DNA of 64,000 nucleotides, from NCBI GenBank assembly GCA_963676095.1, contig OY781040.1:868001-932000 (forward strand). Direction: 5' to 3'. The notes under the pieces were generated by a model. It saw only the letters and a program-made list of their open reading frames with translations, was not told where the DNA came from and ran no database searches. Below are positions 16,813 through 25,546 of this stretch, in pieces (position 1 is the first letter of the stretch; each line of letters starts with the position of its first letter). Source of the DNA: G963676095 sp963676095 (GTDB taxonomy: Bacteria > Bacteroidota > Bacteroidia > Bacteroidales > Prolixibacteraceae). The position numbers and the translations under genes were made by a program.

Positions 16813-17067
16813 ATGAACACGGAAAAAAGGCTTGGATTTGTCGGGATCATTATTGAAGACCGGAGTAAATGCGCCTCTCTGATCAATGAAATTTTATCGG
16901 CAAATGCCGGTCTGATCCTGGCACGCACCGGAATTCCGCATATCAAGGAAAAGACATCGGTAATTACCCTGGTCATCGATGCAACCACCGACGAACTGGG
17001 AAAACTAACGGGGCGCCTCGGGAGTATTGAAGGAGTTCAGGTTAAATCAGGACTTGCAAAAAAATGA
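16813..17067 (+). CDS. TM1266-type iron-only hydrogenase system regulator
   Basis: 84 residues from ATG 16813. An in-frame upstream extension to 16735 has no family character and runs through the leader stems, so I reject it. The small ferredoxin-fold (ACT-like) domain starts KRLGFVGIIIEDRS and continues NEILSANAGLILARTGIPH, VITLVIDATTDELGKLTGRLGSIEGVQVKSG. This family is found beside [FeFe]-hydrogenase maturation genes and is annotated as a putative regulator; its mechanism is not established. A 116-bp gap separates it from hydG on the same strand. Confidence 0.88.
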   Translation: MNTEKRLGFVGIIIEDRSKCASLINEILSANAGLILARTGIPHIKEKTSVITLVIDATTDELGKLTGRLGSIEGVQVKSGLAKK

Positions 17068-17183
17068 AAACTGGCAGTTAATATATTATAAACCAATAAG
17101 CTCTTTGTTATTTTAATTAACAACAAAGTCATTAACAATTTTTACAATCGGATTAACGATCATCCGGAAAAAACATAATACTC

Positions 17184-18575
17184 ATGCAAATACAGGAAGC
17201 AACATTTATCAACGAGGAAGAAATAGCAGAAGTTCTTGAAAAATACAGTACACCTGATAAATCACAGGTAGACGAAGTCCTCTGTAAAGCAAGGGAGATG
17301 AAAGGGCTGAACCTGCACGATGTAGCAGTACTGACAAGCATCAGTGATCCTGAACAAATGTACGAACTGTTTAAAACAGCAAACTATATCAAGGAAACAA
17401 TCTACGGGAAACGGCTGGTACTCTTTGCCCCGCTGTATATTTCAAATCTCTGTGCCAACGAATGCGTTTATTGCGCCTTCCGGGCCAGAAACAAGGAAAT
17501 TGTCCGCAAGGCACTCACCCAACAGGAAATTATCAAAGAAACAGAAATGCTCCTGAAACAAGGGCACAAACGCGTTTTGCTCGTGGCGGGAGAGTCTTAC
17601 CCCAATCAGGGGTTTCAGTATGTGCTTGATGCTGTCCGTTCTGTTTACGCTGCCCGTTACGACGGCGCTGACATCAGAAGGGTAAACGTAAATGTGGCCC
17701 CTCTCTCCATTGAAGATTTTAAATTGCTGAAAGCAGAAAAAATAGGTACTTACCAGTTATTCCAGGAAACATACCACCGCGAAACATACAAGAAGGTCCA
17801 CATTGCTGGGAAAAAAACGAACTATGACTGGCGCACCACGGCAATGCACCGGGCCATGGAAGCAGGCATTGATGATGTAGGCATCGGTGCACTTTTGGGC
17901 TTATCCGACTACCGTTTTGAGCTGCTGGCCATGATGCAGCATATCGGCGAGCTGGAAAGAGTTTATGGAGTCGGTCCCCATACGATCAGTGTTCCGCGTA
18001 TCGAACCGGCAACTGGGTCGGAAATGGCTTCAAGGCCCCCGCATATGGTAGCGGATCAGGATTTCAAAAAAATCGTGGCTACACTTCGGCTGGCTGTTCC
18101 CTATACCGGTATCATCATGTCGACCAGGGAAAATGCTCAAATGAGGAATGATACCTTTGCACTGGGGGTTTCGCAGATATCTGCAGGAAGCCGCACAAAC
18201 CCGGGGGGGTATGAAGAAGACGATGAAGCATCAGGGCAGTTTTCGCTGGGCGATCACAGGCCTATCGACGAAGTAATCCGCGATGTCGTCGGAATGGGAT
18301 ATATCCCTTCTTTTTGCACGGGCTGTTACCGGCTCGGACGTACGGGAAAAGACTTTATGGATCTTGCCAAACCCGGGGCAATCAAGGCTCACTGCGGACC
18401 GAATGCATTATCGACCTTCATGGAATATCTCGACAATTACGCCTCTCCCGCAACCCGCGAATCAGGCACAAAACTCATTGAAGAGACCATTGCCGGGATG
18501 GAAGGCATTGCTGCCCAACGGGCACGCCGGCTGGTCGATCAGGTAAAAATGGGAAAAAAAGATGTGTTCTGCTGA
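17184..18575 (+). CDS. hydG: [FeFe] hydrogenase H-cluster radical SAM maturase HydG
   Basis: 463 residues. The SAM cluster has C90, C94 and C97 (NLCANECVYCAF). The C-terminal auxiliary cluster has C378 and C381 (FCTGCYRLGRTG) and C404 (AHCGPN). HydG cleaves tyrosine to give CO and CN- and builds an Fe(CO)2(CN)-cysteine complex on its auxiliary cluster. Family landmarks GESYPNQGFQYVLD, VNVAPLSIEDF and GPHTISVPRIEPA are present. It is co-oriented with the TM1266-type gene, and its 3' end runs directly into repeat cluster R3. Confidence 0.96.
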   Translation: MQIQEATFINEEEIAEVLEKYSTPDKSQVDEVLCKAREMKGLNLHDVAVLTSISDPEQMYELFKTANYIKETIYGKRLVLFAPLYISNLCANECVYCAFRARNKEIVRKALTQQEIIKETEMLLKQGHKRVLLVAGESYPNQGFQYVLDAVRSVYAARYDGADIRRVNVNVAPLSIEDFKLLKAEKIGTYQLFQETYHRETYKKVHIAGKKTNYDWRTTAMHRAMEAGIDDVGIGALLGLSDYRFELLAMMQHIGELERVYGVGPHTISVPRIEPATGSEMASRPPHMVADQDFKKIVATLRLAVPYTGIIMSTRENAQMRNDTFALGVSQISAGSRTNPGGYEEDDEASGQFSLGDHRPIDEVIRDVVGMGYIPSFCTGCYRLGRTGKDFMDLAKPGAIKAHCGPNALSTFMEYLDNYASPATRESGTKLIEETIAGMEGIAAQRARRLVDQVKMGKKDVFC

Positions 18576-18584
18576 GGACATAGG

Positions 18585-19345
18585 GCATTCTGAACTGGTG
18601 AGTTGAGAAATGAGGGAATGAGGGAATGAAAGAATGAAAAAATTGGGAGAAGAGCATCGAGAACAGGGACCGACCAACCATGTTAACCATATTAACAACA
18701 GAAACCATTTCCCGCATCTTGGCGTCTTTGCGTTCTGTCTTGCGTCTTAAAAGTTCACCACAGATAACACGGATGAACACAGATTAAAATAATAGATGTT
18801 TGAAAGTTTGAATGTTTGAATGTTTGACGCTTCGCTGTTGGGGAAGAGCAGAGAGCATTCTGACCTAGTGAACTAGTGAATTGGCGAATTGGTGAACTGG
18901 TGAGTGATGGAATTGAAAAGCAATGGCTTGGCACCCGGACAATAGGAACTAGAGTAACAACAGAAACCATTTCCCGCGTCTTGGCGTCTTTGCGTTCTGT
19001 CTCGCGTCTTAAAAGTTCACCACAGATAACACGGATGAACACAGATTAAAATAATAGATGTTTGAATGTTTGAATGTTTGAATGTTTGACGCTTCGCTGT
19101 TGGGGAAGAGCATAAAGATATTGTGAATTGGCGAATTGGTGAACTGGTGAGTGATGGAATTGAAAAGCAATGGCTTGGCACCCGGACAATAGGAACTAGA
19201 GTAACAACAGAAACCATTTCCCGCGTCTTAGCGTCTTAGCGTTCTGTTTAGAAACAACGAAGTATCAAACTTTCAAACGGCGTAGCCTCAAACAATAGAA
19301 ACCATTTAAAAGGCGTAGCCTCAAACAATAGGAACAATGTCAACC
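18585..19345. repeat. Word-like intergenic repeat cluster R3
   Basis: Inverted relative to R1 and R2. Two tandem units of about 260 bp (from about 18695 and about 18957, with a third partial one at about 19203) each contain GTCTTTGCGTTCTGTC, CACAGATAACACGG, ATGTTTGACGCTTCGCTGTT and GGCTTGGCACCCGGAC modules. The first 100 bases are the inverse of about 4020-4110 in R1, including GGACCGACCAACCATG. The distal part (about 19250-19345) is the inverse of the proximal part of R2. Open frames here are repeats, not genes. Confidence 0.9.
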
Positions 19346-19368
19346 CTATTAACAACAGAAACCATAAA

Positions 19369-20760
19369 ATGACTCAGACACGTACAGAAACGGACTCATT
19401 AGGATCAATGGGAATACCCGTAAATGCACTTTACGGGATCCATACAGCCAGGGCACTTAACAATTTCGACCTGGCAGGACATCCTGTAAACCGAGAATTG
19501 GTCAAGGCTTACGGATGGGTTAAACTGGCCTGCGCCCAGATAAACGAGGAACTGGGCTATCTGGATGAACAAAGGGCTTCATCCATAAAAAAGGCCTGTA
19601 TGGAAATGGCAGAAGGAAATCTCTCCGACCATGTTTTGGTCGACGCCCTGCAGGGAGGTGCAGGAACTTCAACCAATATGAACATAAACGAGGTCATTGC
19701 CAACAGGGCGCTCCTCTTCTCCGGAAAAGACCCCGGGGATTATGATTACATCTCTCCCCTTGACCATGTCAACCTGCACCAGTCTACGAACGATACTTAC
19801 CCTACCGCATTAAAACTGGCCGCATTAATCCTGTTACGAAGCCTTGAACAATCGGTACTTTCACTCCAGGAATCCTTTCAGCAAAAGGAAAAGGAATTTG
19901 CAGGCATTGTGAAAATTGGCCGGACCCAACTACAGGATGCCGTGCTGACCACACTTGGACGCGAAATGGCCGCCTATGCTGAAGCCTGTAACAGGGATCG
20001 TTGGAGGATATATAAATGTGAGGAAAGGCTTCGTGTAGTCAACCTGGGAGGAACAGCAACAGGAAGCGGACTGGGTGCCCCGCGCCAATTTATATTCATG
20101 GTCACAGACAGGTTGCGGGAACTAACCGGAACCAGGCTTGCCCGGGCAGAAAACCTTGTCGAAAATACCCAGAATACGGATGTTATTGCTGAAGTTTCCG
20201 GCATATTGAAAGTCTGCGCCTGTAACCTGGCAAAAATATCCAATGACCTGCGGCTATTATCAAGCGGTCCGGACGCCGGCCTGGGAGAAATTAATCTCCC
20301 TCCCAGGCAAGCCGGATCTTCAATAATGCCCGGAAAAATAAACCCGGTCATCCCGGAAGCAGTTATACAGGCCTCAATGCTCGTTGCTGGAAACGACCAG
20401 GTAATCACCGGAGCAGTCATGAGCGGGAACCTGGAACTGAACCAGTTCATGCCATTACAGGCCCATTGCCTGCTCGCAAATATCGAACTGCTTGATAAAG
20501 CAGCACGCATGTTTAGCGAAAAATGCGTGAAAGGAATATCCGCCAATCCTGAAAAGTGCAGGGCACAGGTATTGAATTCCACAGCTATTATCACGGCCCT
20601 GGTCCCTCTGCTGGGATATGAGAAATGTTCCCTGATCGTTCACGAATCCCGGGAATCAGGCAAAAGCATCCGTGAAATTGTCCTTGAAAAACAATTAATG
20701 AGCCGGGATGATTTTGAAAATGCAATTTCCCCGGAAGCCATTAACCGGCTTGGATTCTGA
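19369..20760 (+). CDS. aspA: Aspartate ammonia-lyase / class II fumarase-family lyase
   Basis: 463 residues. The signature loop GSSIMPGKINP is at about 316-326; GAGTSTNMNINEVIAN and HQSTNDTYPTAL lie in the first half; LNQFMPL follows later. The enzyme would split aspartate into fumarate and ammonium. Fumarase and aspartase share these motifs, and I favour aspartase because this gene type recurs in [FeFe]-hydrogenase maturation clusters. Here it sits between hydG and hydF on the same strand. The ATG at 19369 lies only 24 bp after the end of repeat cluster R3, so its promoter would lie within or at the edge of the repeat. Confidence 0.88.
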   Translation: MTQTRTETDSLGSMGIPVNALYGIHTARALNNFDLAGHPVNRELVKAYGWVKLACAQINEELGYLDEQRASSIKKACMEMAEGNLSDHVLVDALQGGAGTSTNMNINEVIANRALLFSGKDPGDYDYISPLDHVNLHQSTNDTYPTALKLAALILLRSLEQSVLSLQESFQQKEKEFAGIVKIGRTQLQDAVLTTLGREMAAYAEACNRDRWRIYKCEERLRVVNLGGTATGSGLGAPRQFIFMVTDRLRELTGTRLARAENLVENTQNTDVIAEVSGILKVCACNLAKISNDLRLLSSGPDAGLGEINLPPRQAGSSIMPGKINPVIPEAVIQASMLVAGNDQVITGAVMSGNLELNQFMPLQAHCLLANIELLDKAARMFSEKCVKGISANPEKCRAQVLNSTAIITALVPLLGYEKCSLIVHESRESGKSIREIVLEKQLMSRDDFENAISPEAINRLGF

Positions 20761-21007
20761 ATATTGAAGCAAAACTTTACTATTTCCCGGCATTTGTTTA
20801 TTTTCAGATGCGAAACTTGCCTTATTGGCCAAATGTAATGCGGCATATTTTCCTCAGCCATGTTATCTAGTTTTCCATAAACAATTCATTCGTAAAGCAA
20901 TCGAACTATCAATCCATAAAACAAAAAAATTCCTAATATTTGTTAATACTATTTTTATTTAGACTTATTCCTGATAACTTGTAGGGGCAACTTATAAAAA
21001 AATAATT

Positions 21008-21235
21008 ATGAGAAAGTTAATCTTGACAATGGCAGTCGTTTTTACCTTCGGGATCACCTATGCCTCTGATACTCAAAAAAAGGAGGAAAAAGTAAAAACA
21101 GAACAGACAAGTTCTTTGGAAAACGACAGTAAAGCCAAGAAGGAAGAAAAAACAGAGAAAAAAGAAGAATGTAAGAAGAAATCTTGTTGCTCCAAAAAAT
21201 GCGACAACAAAAAACAAACAGATGACAAAAAATGA
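21008..21235 (+). CDS. Small exported Lys/Glu-rich protein with Cys cluster
   Basis: 75 residues. Signal peptide at about 1-20 (MRKLILTMAVVFTFGITYAS), then an almost purely charged chain of Lys and Glu. A C-terminal Cys cluster ECKKKSCCSKKC follows at about 57-68 (four Cys in seven residues of spacing C-x3-SCC-x3-C). A terminator follows at 21247, so it is its own unit between aspA and hydF. I do not recognise a family. A metal-binding or redox-buffer role in the periplasm is only a guess. A possible promoter TAACTTGT lies about 40 bp upstream. Confidence 0.65.
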   Translation: MRKLILTMAVVFTFGITYASDTQKKEEKVKTEQTSSLENDSKAKKEEKTEKKEECKKKSCCSKKCDNKKQTDDKK

Positions 21236-21246
21236 ATCACTCCATT

Positions 21247-21273
21247 TAAAAAGCCGGAAAACCGGCTTTTTTT
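21247..21273 (+). terminator. Rho-independent terminator
   Basis: AAAAAGCCGG-AAAA-CCGGCTTTTT forms a short GC-rich stem with a T-run immediately after the small Cys-rich gene. Confidence 0.85.
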
Positions 21274-21331
21274 ATATAAACTCATTGTTATAAAGCCGCA
21301 ACTTCTTACTTTCGCACGAAAAGTGTAAAAG

Positions 21332-22564
21332 ATGAAGTCTCCGAAATCATTCAGGTTGCACATCGCATTGCTGGGCCGCAGGAATACCGGCAAATCGTCA
21401 TTATTGAACGCCCTGACCGGGCAAGAAGTATCAATCGTATCAGAGACTGCCGGAACCACAACCGACCCGGTAGAAAAACCTATGGAACTTCTTCCGCTGG
21501 GGCCGGTTTTATTTATCGATACAGCCGGTATTGATGACGAAGGCGCCCTTGGTGAAAAGAGGATCAAAAAAACAATGGAGGTAATTGACCGTACAGACCT
21601 GGGGATTATTGTTTCCAACAAAAACGAATGGGGAACCTTTGAGGAGAAACTTCTGGGAGAACTGCAACAACGGAAGATTCCGGTTATTGTAGTCTTTAAC
21701 AAAACTGACCTTGTCGGGACTTCCGGTTGTCTGTTCAACAGCTTGCAATCGCAAAAAATTACGGTAGTTGAAACATCGGCAGTCCAAAACTCAGGGATAA
21801 CCAGGTTAAAAGAGGCTATTTTAAAAAACGCACCGGATGATTTTATCAACAGGCCCAGCATTGTTTCCGACCTGGTCGGACCGGGTGAGGCAGCAGTCCT
21901 GGTGGTGCCAATCGATAAAGAAGCTCCTAAAGGACGGTTAATACTACCGCAAGTCCAAAGCATACGGGACCTGTTGGACGGCGATTCGTTTTGCATGGTT
22001 GTCAAAGAAAGGGAACTGCATGAAGCTTTGTCCCGCTTCACCAAACCTCCCAAACTGGTAGTTACCGACAGCCAGGCTTTTCTGAAGGTGGCCGCAGACA
22101 CCCCCCCGGAAATACCCATGACAAGCTTTTCCATCCTTTTTGCCCGCTACCAGGGGAACCTGGAAGAAATGGTCAGGGGAGCCATGACGATAGAGCGTTT
22201 AAAATCAGGAGATAAGGTACTGATTGCGGAAGCATGTTCCCACCATCCAGTCGGGGAGGATATCGGTACGGTAAAAATTCCACGCTGGCTTACCCAGTAT
22301 GTAGGAGGGAAGCTCCAATTCGACAATATTAAAGGACATGATTTTCCAACGGATATTAAGGATTATCGTCTTATTATCCACTGCGGGGCCTGTATGTGGA
22401 ACAGGCGGGAAATGCTTTCCCGGATTATGAAGGCCCAACAGGCAAACGTCCCCATTACCAACTACGGGCTCACCATAGCGTGGTCGCTGGGCATTTTCGA
22501 AAGAGCATTGAAACCTTTCCCGTCAGCCCTTAATATATACAAGGCAGGGATAAGCAGCAAATAA
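21332..22564 (+). CDS. hydF: [FeFe] hydrogenase H-cluster maturation GTPase HydF
   Basis: 410 residues. N-terminal GTPase: P-loop GRRNTGKSS at 15-23, switch TTTDP, DTAGIDDEG (G3) and NKTD (G4). The middle is a dimerisation domain. The C-terminal cluster-binding domain has C302 (EACSHH) and C351/C354 (HCGACMW), the ligands of the [4Fe-4S] scaffold cluster. HydF assembles the [2Fe] subcluster and hands it to apo-HydA. Together with hydE and hydG the maturation set is complete in this window. Confidence 0.95.
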   Translation: MKSPKSFRLHIALLGRRNTGKSSLLNALTGQEVSIVSETAGTTTDPVEKPMELLPLGPVLFIDTAGIDDEGALGEKRIKKTMEVIDRTDLGIIVSNKNEWGTFEEKLLGELQQRKIPVIVVFNKTDLVGTSGCLFNSLQSQKITVVETSAVQNSGITRLKEAILKNAPDDFINRPSIVSDLVGPGEAAVLVVPIDKEAPKGRLILPQVQSIRDLLDGDSFCMVVKERELHEALSRFTKPPKLVVTDSQAFLKVAADTPPEIPMTSFSILFARYQGNLEEMVRGAMTIERLKSGDKVLIAEACSHHPVGEDIGTVKIPRWLTQYVGGKLQFDNIKGHDFPTDIKDYRLIIHCGACMWNRREMLSRIMKAQQANVPITNYGLTIAWSLGIFERALKPFPSALNIYKAGISSK

Positions 22565-22712
22565 TTGACATCACTTCCAGATAAAATTTTGTCAAAACAA
22601 TGATCTCATCAAATTTATTTTAACTTTGAAACCTGATTTCACAGATATAGAGAGAAACGCAGCTTAAATCCGCAGATCATATAAAACATAAATACAGGAT
22701 CATTATTTTTGC

Positions 22713-23210
22713 ATGCAGGATTCCGTAAAATACATTAAAACAAAGACACTTATCTTAAGTGTAATAGATTTGCTTTATCCCCTTTTCCGTCCCTTTATTG
22801 ACTTGCAGACATTCCGGTACATGGCTGTAGGCGGGTCAAATATGCTGGTGGATATTCTCATGTACTTTATTTCATACAATTTCATCATCGGCAAACATGA
22901 TGTACACCTGACTTCATGGATTACAATCAGCCCCCATATCGCCGCATTCCTTTTCGCTTTTTGTATCTCCTTTCCCCTGGGTTTTATCATGATGCGGACC
23001 CTGGTTTTTCCAAACTCGGTACTAAAAGGGAAGACTCAGTTATTCAGGTATTTTTCGGTTGCTCTTTTGAATATCCTTCTCAATTATGTTCTGCTAAAAC
23101 TATTCGTAGAACAATTTCATTTTTATCCGACACCTTCAAAAATTATTACCACCGGGGTCATCGTTGTTCTGAGTTACCTGCTCCAGCGTTTTTTTACATT
23201 TAAGTCCTGA
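22713..23210 (+). CDS. GtrA-family membrane protein
   Basis: 165 residues with four hydrophobic helices: about 35-57 (YMAVGGSNMLVDILMYFISY), 70-95, 105-130 and 140-160 (VLSYLLQRFFTFKS at the end). The motif FRYMAVGGSNMLVD followed by the terminal basic-aromatic tail is typical of GtrA/DPMS proteins, which help flip or transfer polyprenyl-linked sugars in the inner membrane. No glycosyltransferase is adjacent. It ends 17 bp from the convergent patatin gene. Confidence 0.85.
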   Translation: MQDSVKYIKTKTLILSVIDLLYPLFRPFIDLQTFRYMAVGGSNMLVDILMYFISYNFIIGKHDVHLTSWITISPHIAAFLFAFCISFPLGFIMMRTLVFPNSVLKGKTQLFRYFSVALLNILLNYVLLKLFVEQFHFYPTPSKIITTGVIVVLSYLLQRFFTFKS

Positions 23211-23227
23211 GAAGATCCGGTTTCGGG

Positions 23228-25423
23228 TCAGTACCAAAATCCCAGGTTTGCCGAAAAAGTAGGCTTGCCATGAAACCCGGAATACCCCACCCCGATATCC
23301 AGGGGGCCAACAAATGTTTTAAGCGAATATTTTGCACCTACAGCATATATCGCATTGTTAAGATCCAGGTCGTTTACTTCTGTTCCCTGTTGCAGTGTAT
23401 TAAATAATAAAGAAATATACTGGGACCGGGACATATGCCATCTGATCCCCGCCGTTCCGACACTGGCGAACCGTTCAGCCAGCACAACAGGCGGTAATCC
23501 TAAAAACGGGAAATGGTAGTTTAAATAATGAGAATAGGAATCACCGCCAACCATTGTTGTTTTTATTTCAGGGAAATCAGGGTTAAAAAGCCCCCGGGCA
23601 TAAATGTCAAGCAAAAAGGCAAACTTTTTTGCCACAGGAAACACGTTATTCATCTTGAGCAGAACAACCGGGGTAAACTTATCCGTGGCCCTGAAATCGG
23701 AGTTAACGGTGAACTCAAGGTAAACACTTGACCCTCTTTCCGGAAAATAAAAATGGTCCATGTTATCGAAAGACAAATAGGCATAAGCATTGGTCAGCCA
23801 GAATTTGTTGCGATTTGCCAATACCGGTGAAGTATCTGAATTCTTAATAAAAACATCACCCTCAAAATATTCTTCCTGAAAGCCTATTCCCGTTTTCCAC
23901 CATGTACTAAACGACTGCCCGAGGTATAAGGTTGCAGAGCTGTAAAAAAGGTCTGCATTGAAAATCTTGCTTCCATGATCGTAAATATTGTAATTCTGGT
24001 CCTTGCCTTTCAGTTCGATTCCCAAATCGGGAAACCCTTGCCTGGTCGTCTGGGCAATTATGCTTAACCCTGGATTGGCAGAGAGCTCCGCACTTACAGA
24101 GAAAAGACCGATCATTTTTGAATAGTCCTTCCATGTTGCATTTAATAAAAGGGCGGCGGCATCTGTCGTATTCACTTTAAATCCCACATTTTGGGAGTAC
24201 ACTTCTTTCTGGGAAACGTGCAGAACAAGCACTTTTCCGTCAACATCGTCTTCCAGACTGAAATAAACCTTGTCGAAACCGCCTGTCCCATACAAACGGT
24301 CAACCGAATTTTTTATCTCATCATAGGTATATTCTCCGGGAAGCTGGAGGTTCATCGTTTTCTTCAGAAATTCCTTGTTTAACCCTTTTCCCCCTGTAAA
24401 TTTCACGTTGTCAATCTTCCACCTCCCGGAAGCGATAAGGCTCTCCGAATGCTTATGATATGCCAGGTGGTATTCTTGTTTCAAGGCCCTGATCTGACTG
24501 ATCATCCCGCGCGCTGCCTCCTCACCCCGCTTTATCAAAGTATCTGCAGCCTCATTCGAGAAGCTTGCCGCAGAATATCCGGAAACATCAGGTTTAATAA
24601 TCAGGTTGCAGAGATCTTTATTCCGGGCATCTTTCTCCTTGCTGTAAAAGTTAATAAGGTTAGTAAAAATCTCGCTAACCGATTTCAATTTCCTGCGGTC
24701 GTAATAATCCCCCCGGATATCAACTCCTATAATAATATCAGCCCCCATTTTTTTTGCCACATCGACCGGAAAATTATTGACAACACCCCCGTCTACAAGG
24801 ATCAGGCTATCCCGTTCGCAAGGAAGAAATACCCCTGGTATAGCCATACTGGCGTACATGGCCGTTGGCAAAAAGCCATGATCAAGCACTTCTTCATCCC
24901 CATTTTCCAGATTAGTCGCAATACAGGCAAAAGCAATGGGAAATTTGGTAAAATCAGCATCATCAGGGACATTTGCAGCCAACCCGCAGAAAGTATTCAA
25001 AACATTTTGTCCCTTAATAATCCCCTGGGGAAGTCTAAGTTCGTGTTTTCGTGTCATCGGCAATGAAAACAGGTAACGCTGTGCGATCACCTGATCATTT
25101 TTCGATAGGAACAACCTGGAAACATCATCAGACAAAATATTCTCCCAGTCCTGCCCGTGTACAATATCTTCAAGTTCAGAAGCCGTGTATCCCAGCGAAT
25201 AGATACCGCCGACCAGGCTGCCAATACTCGTGCCGACAATAATATCGACCGGGATCCCTTCATCTTCCAAAACTTTAAGGACGCCGATATGGGCAAAGCC
25301 CTTGGCCCCTCCCCCGCTTAAGACCACAGCAACCCGTGGATGAGCAGGGATCGAATCCTGTCCTTTTGCCCAATAACACAGCAATACCGCCAGGACAATT
25401 AAAATGTTTCTTAAATTGTTCAT
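23228..25423 (-). CDS. Patatin-like phospholipase fused to POTRA and outer-membrane barrel
   Basis: 731 residues. Signal peptide at 1-21. The patatin domain at about 30-300 has the oxyanion loop SGGGAKG at 36-42, nucleophile S66 in GTSIGS and catalytic D211 in DGG, so the dyad is intact. A POTRA-like segment follows at about 340-410 (VKFTGGKGLNKEFLKKTM, RLYGTGGFDKVYFSLE). A C-terminal barrel of the surface-antigen type ends in an aromatic residue (NLGFWY). The arrangement matches type Vd-like patatin autotransporters and the Bacteroidota patatin/BamA fusions. It should be a lipid acyl hydrolase displayed at or passed through the outer membrane. Confidence 0.9.
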   Translation of the reverse strand: MNNLRNILIVLAVLLCYWAKGQDSIPAHPRVAVVLSGGGAKGFAHIGVLKVLEDEGIPVDIIVGTSIGSLVGGIYSLGYTASELEDIVHGQDWENILSDDVSRLFLSKNDQVIAQRYLFSLPMTRKHELRLPQGIIKGQNVLNTFCGLAANVPDDADFTKFPIAFACIATNLENGDEEVLDHGFLPTAMYASMAIPGVFLPCERDSLILVDGGVVNNFPVDVAKKMGADIIIGVDIRGDYYDRRKLKSVSEIFTNLINFYSKEKDARNKDLCNLIIKPDVSGYSAASFSNEAADTLIKRGEEAARGMISQIRALKQEYHLAYHKHSESLIASGRWKIDNVKFTGGKGLNKEFLKKTMNLQLPGEYTYDEIKNSVDRLYGTGGFDKVYFSLEDDVDGKVLVLHVSQKEVYSQNVGFKVNTTDAAALLLNATWKDYSKMIGLFSVSAELSANPGLSIIAQTTRQGFPDLGIELKGKDQNYNIYDHGSKIFNADLFYSSATLYLGQSFSTWWKTGIGFQEEYFEGDVFIKNSDTSPVLANRNKFWLTNAYAYLSFDNMDHFYFPERGSSVYLEFTVNSDFRATDKFTPVVLLKMNNVFPVAKKFAFLLDIYARGLFNPDFPEIKTTMVGGDSYSHYLNYHFPFLGLPPVVLAERFASVGTAGIRWHMSRSQYISLLFNTLQQGTEVNDLDLNNAIYAVGAKYSLKTFVGPLDIGVGYSGFHGKPTFSANLGFWY

Positions 25424-25546
25424 AAAAATTATCTTTTCATGGCTTACGGAGAAAACAAAAGTTTTTCTTTTTTGTAAATTTATAACAATTCTGTGGTTTT
25501 GAAATCTAAGCCAACAGTTGTAACCACTTTTTAAACATAAATTATT

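Noticed and set aside
18462..19217. Minus-strand open frames in R3
   Set aside because: Same repeat vocabulary, inverted; no start context or protein features.
19974..20594. 206-codon minus-strand frame
   Set aside because: Antisense of the aspA-type lyase, which is unambiguous.
21073..22134. 353-codon minus-strand frame
   Set aside because: Exact antisense of the small Cys-rich gene and hydF; Ser/Phe-rich shadow translation.
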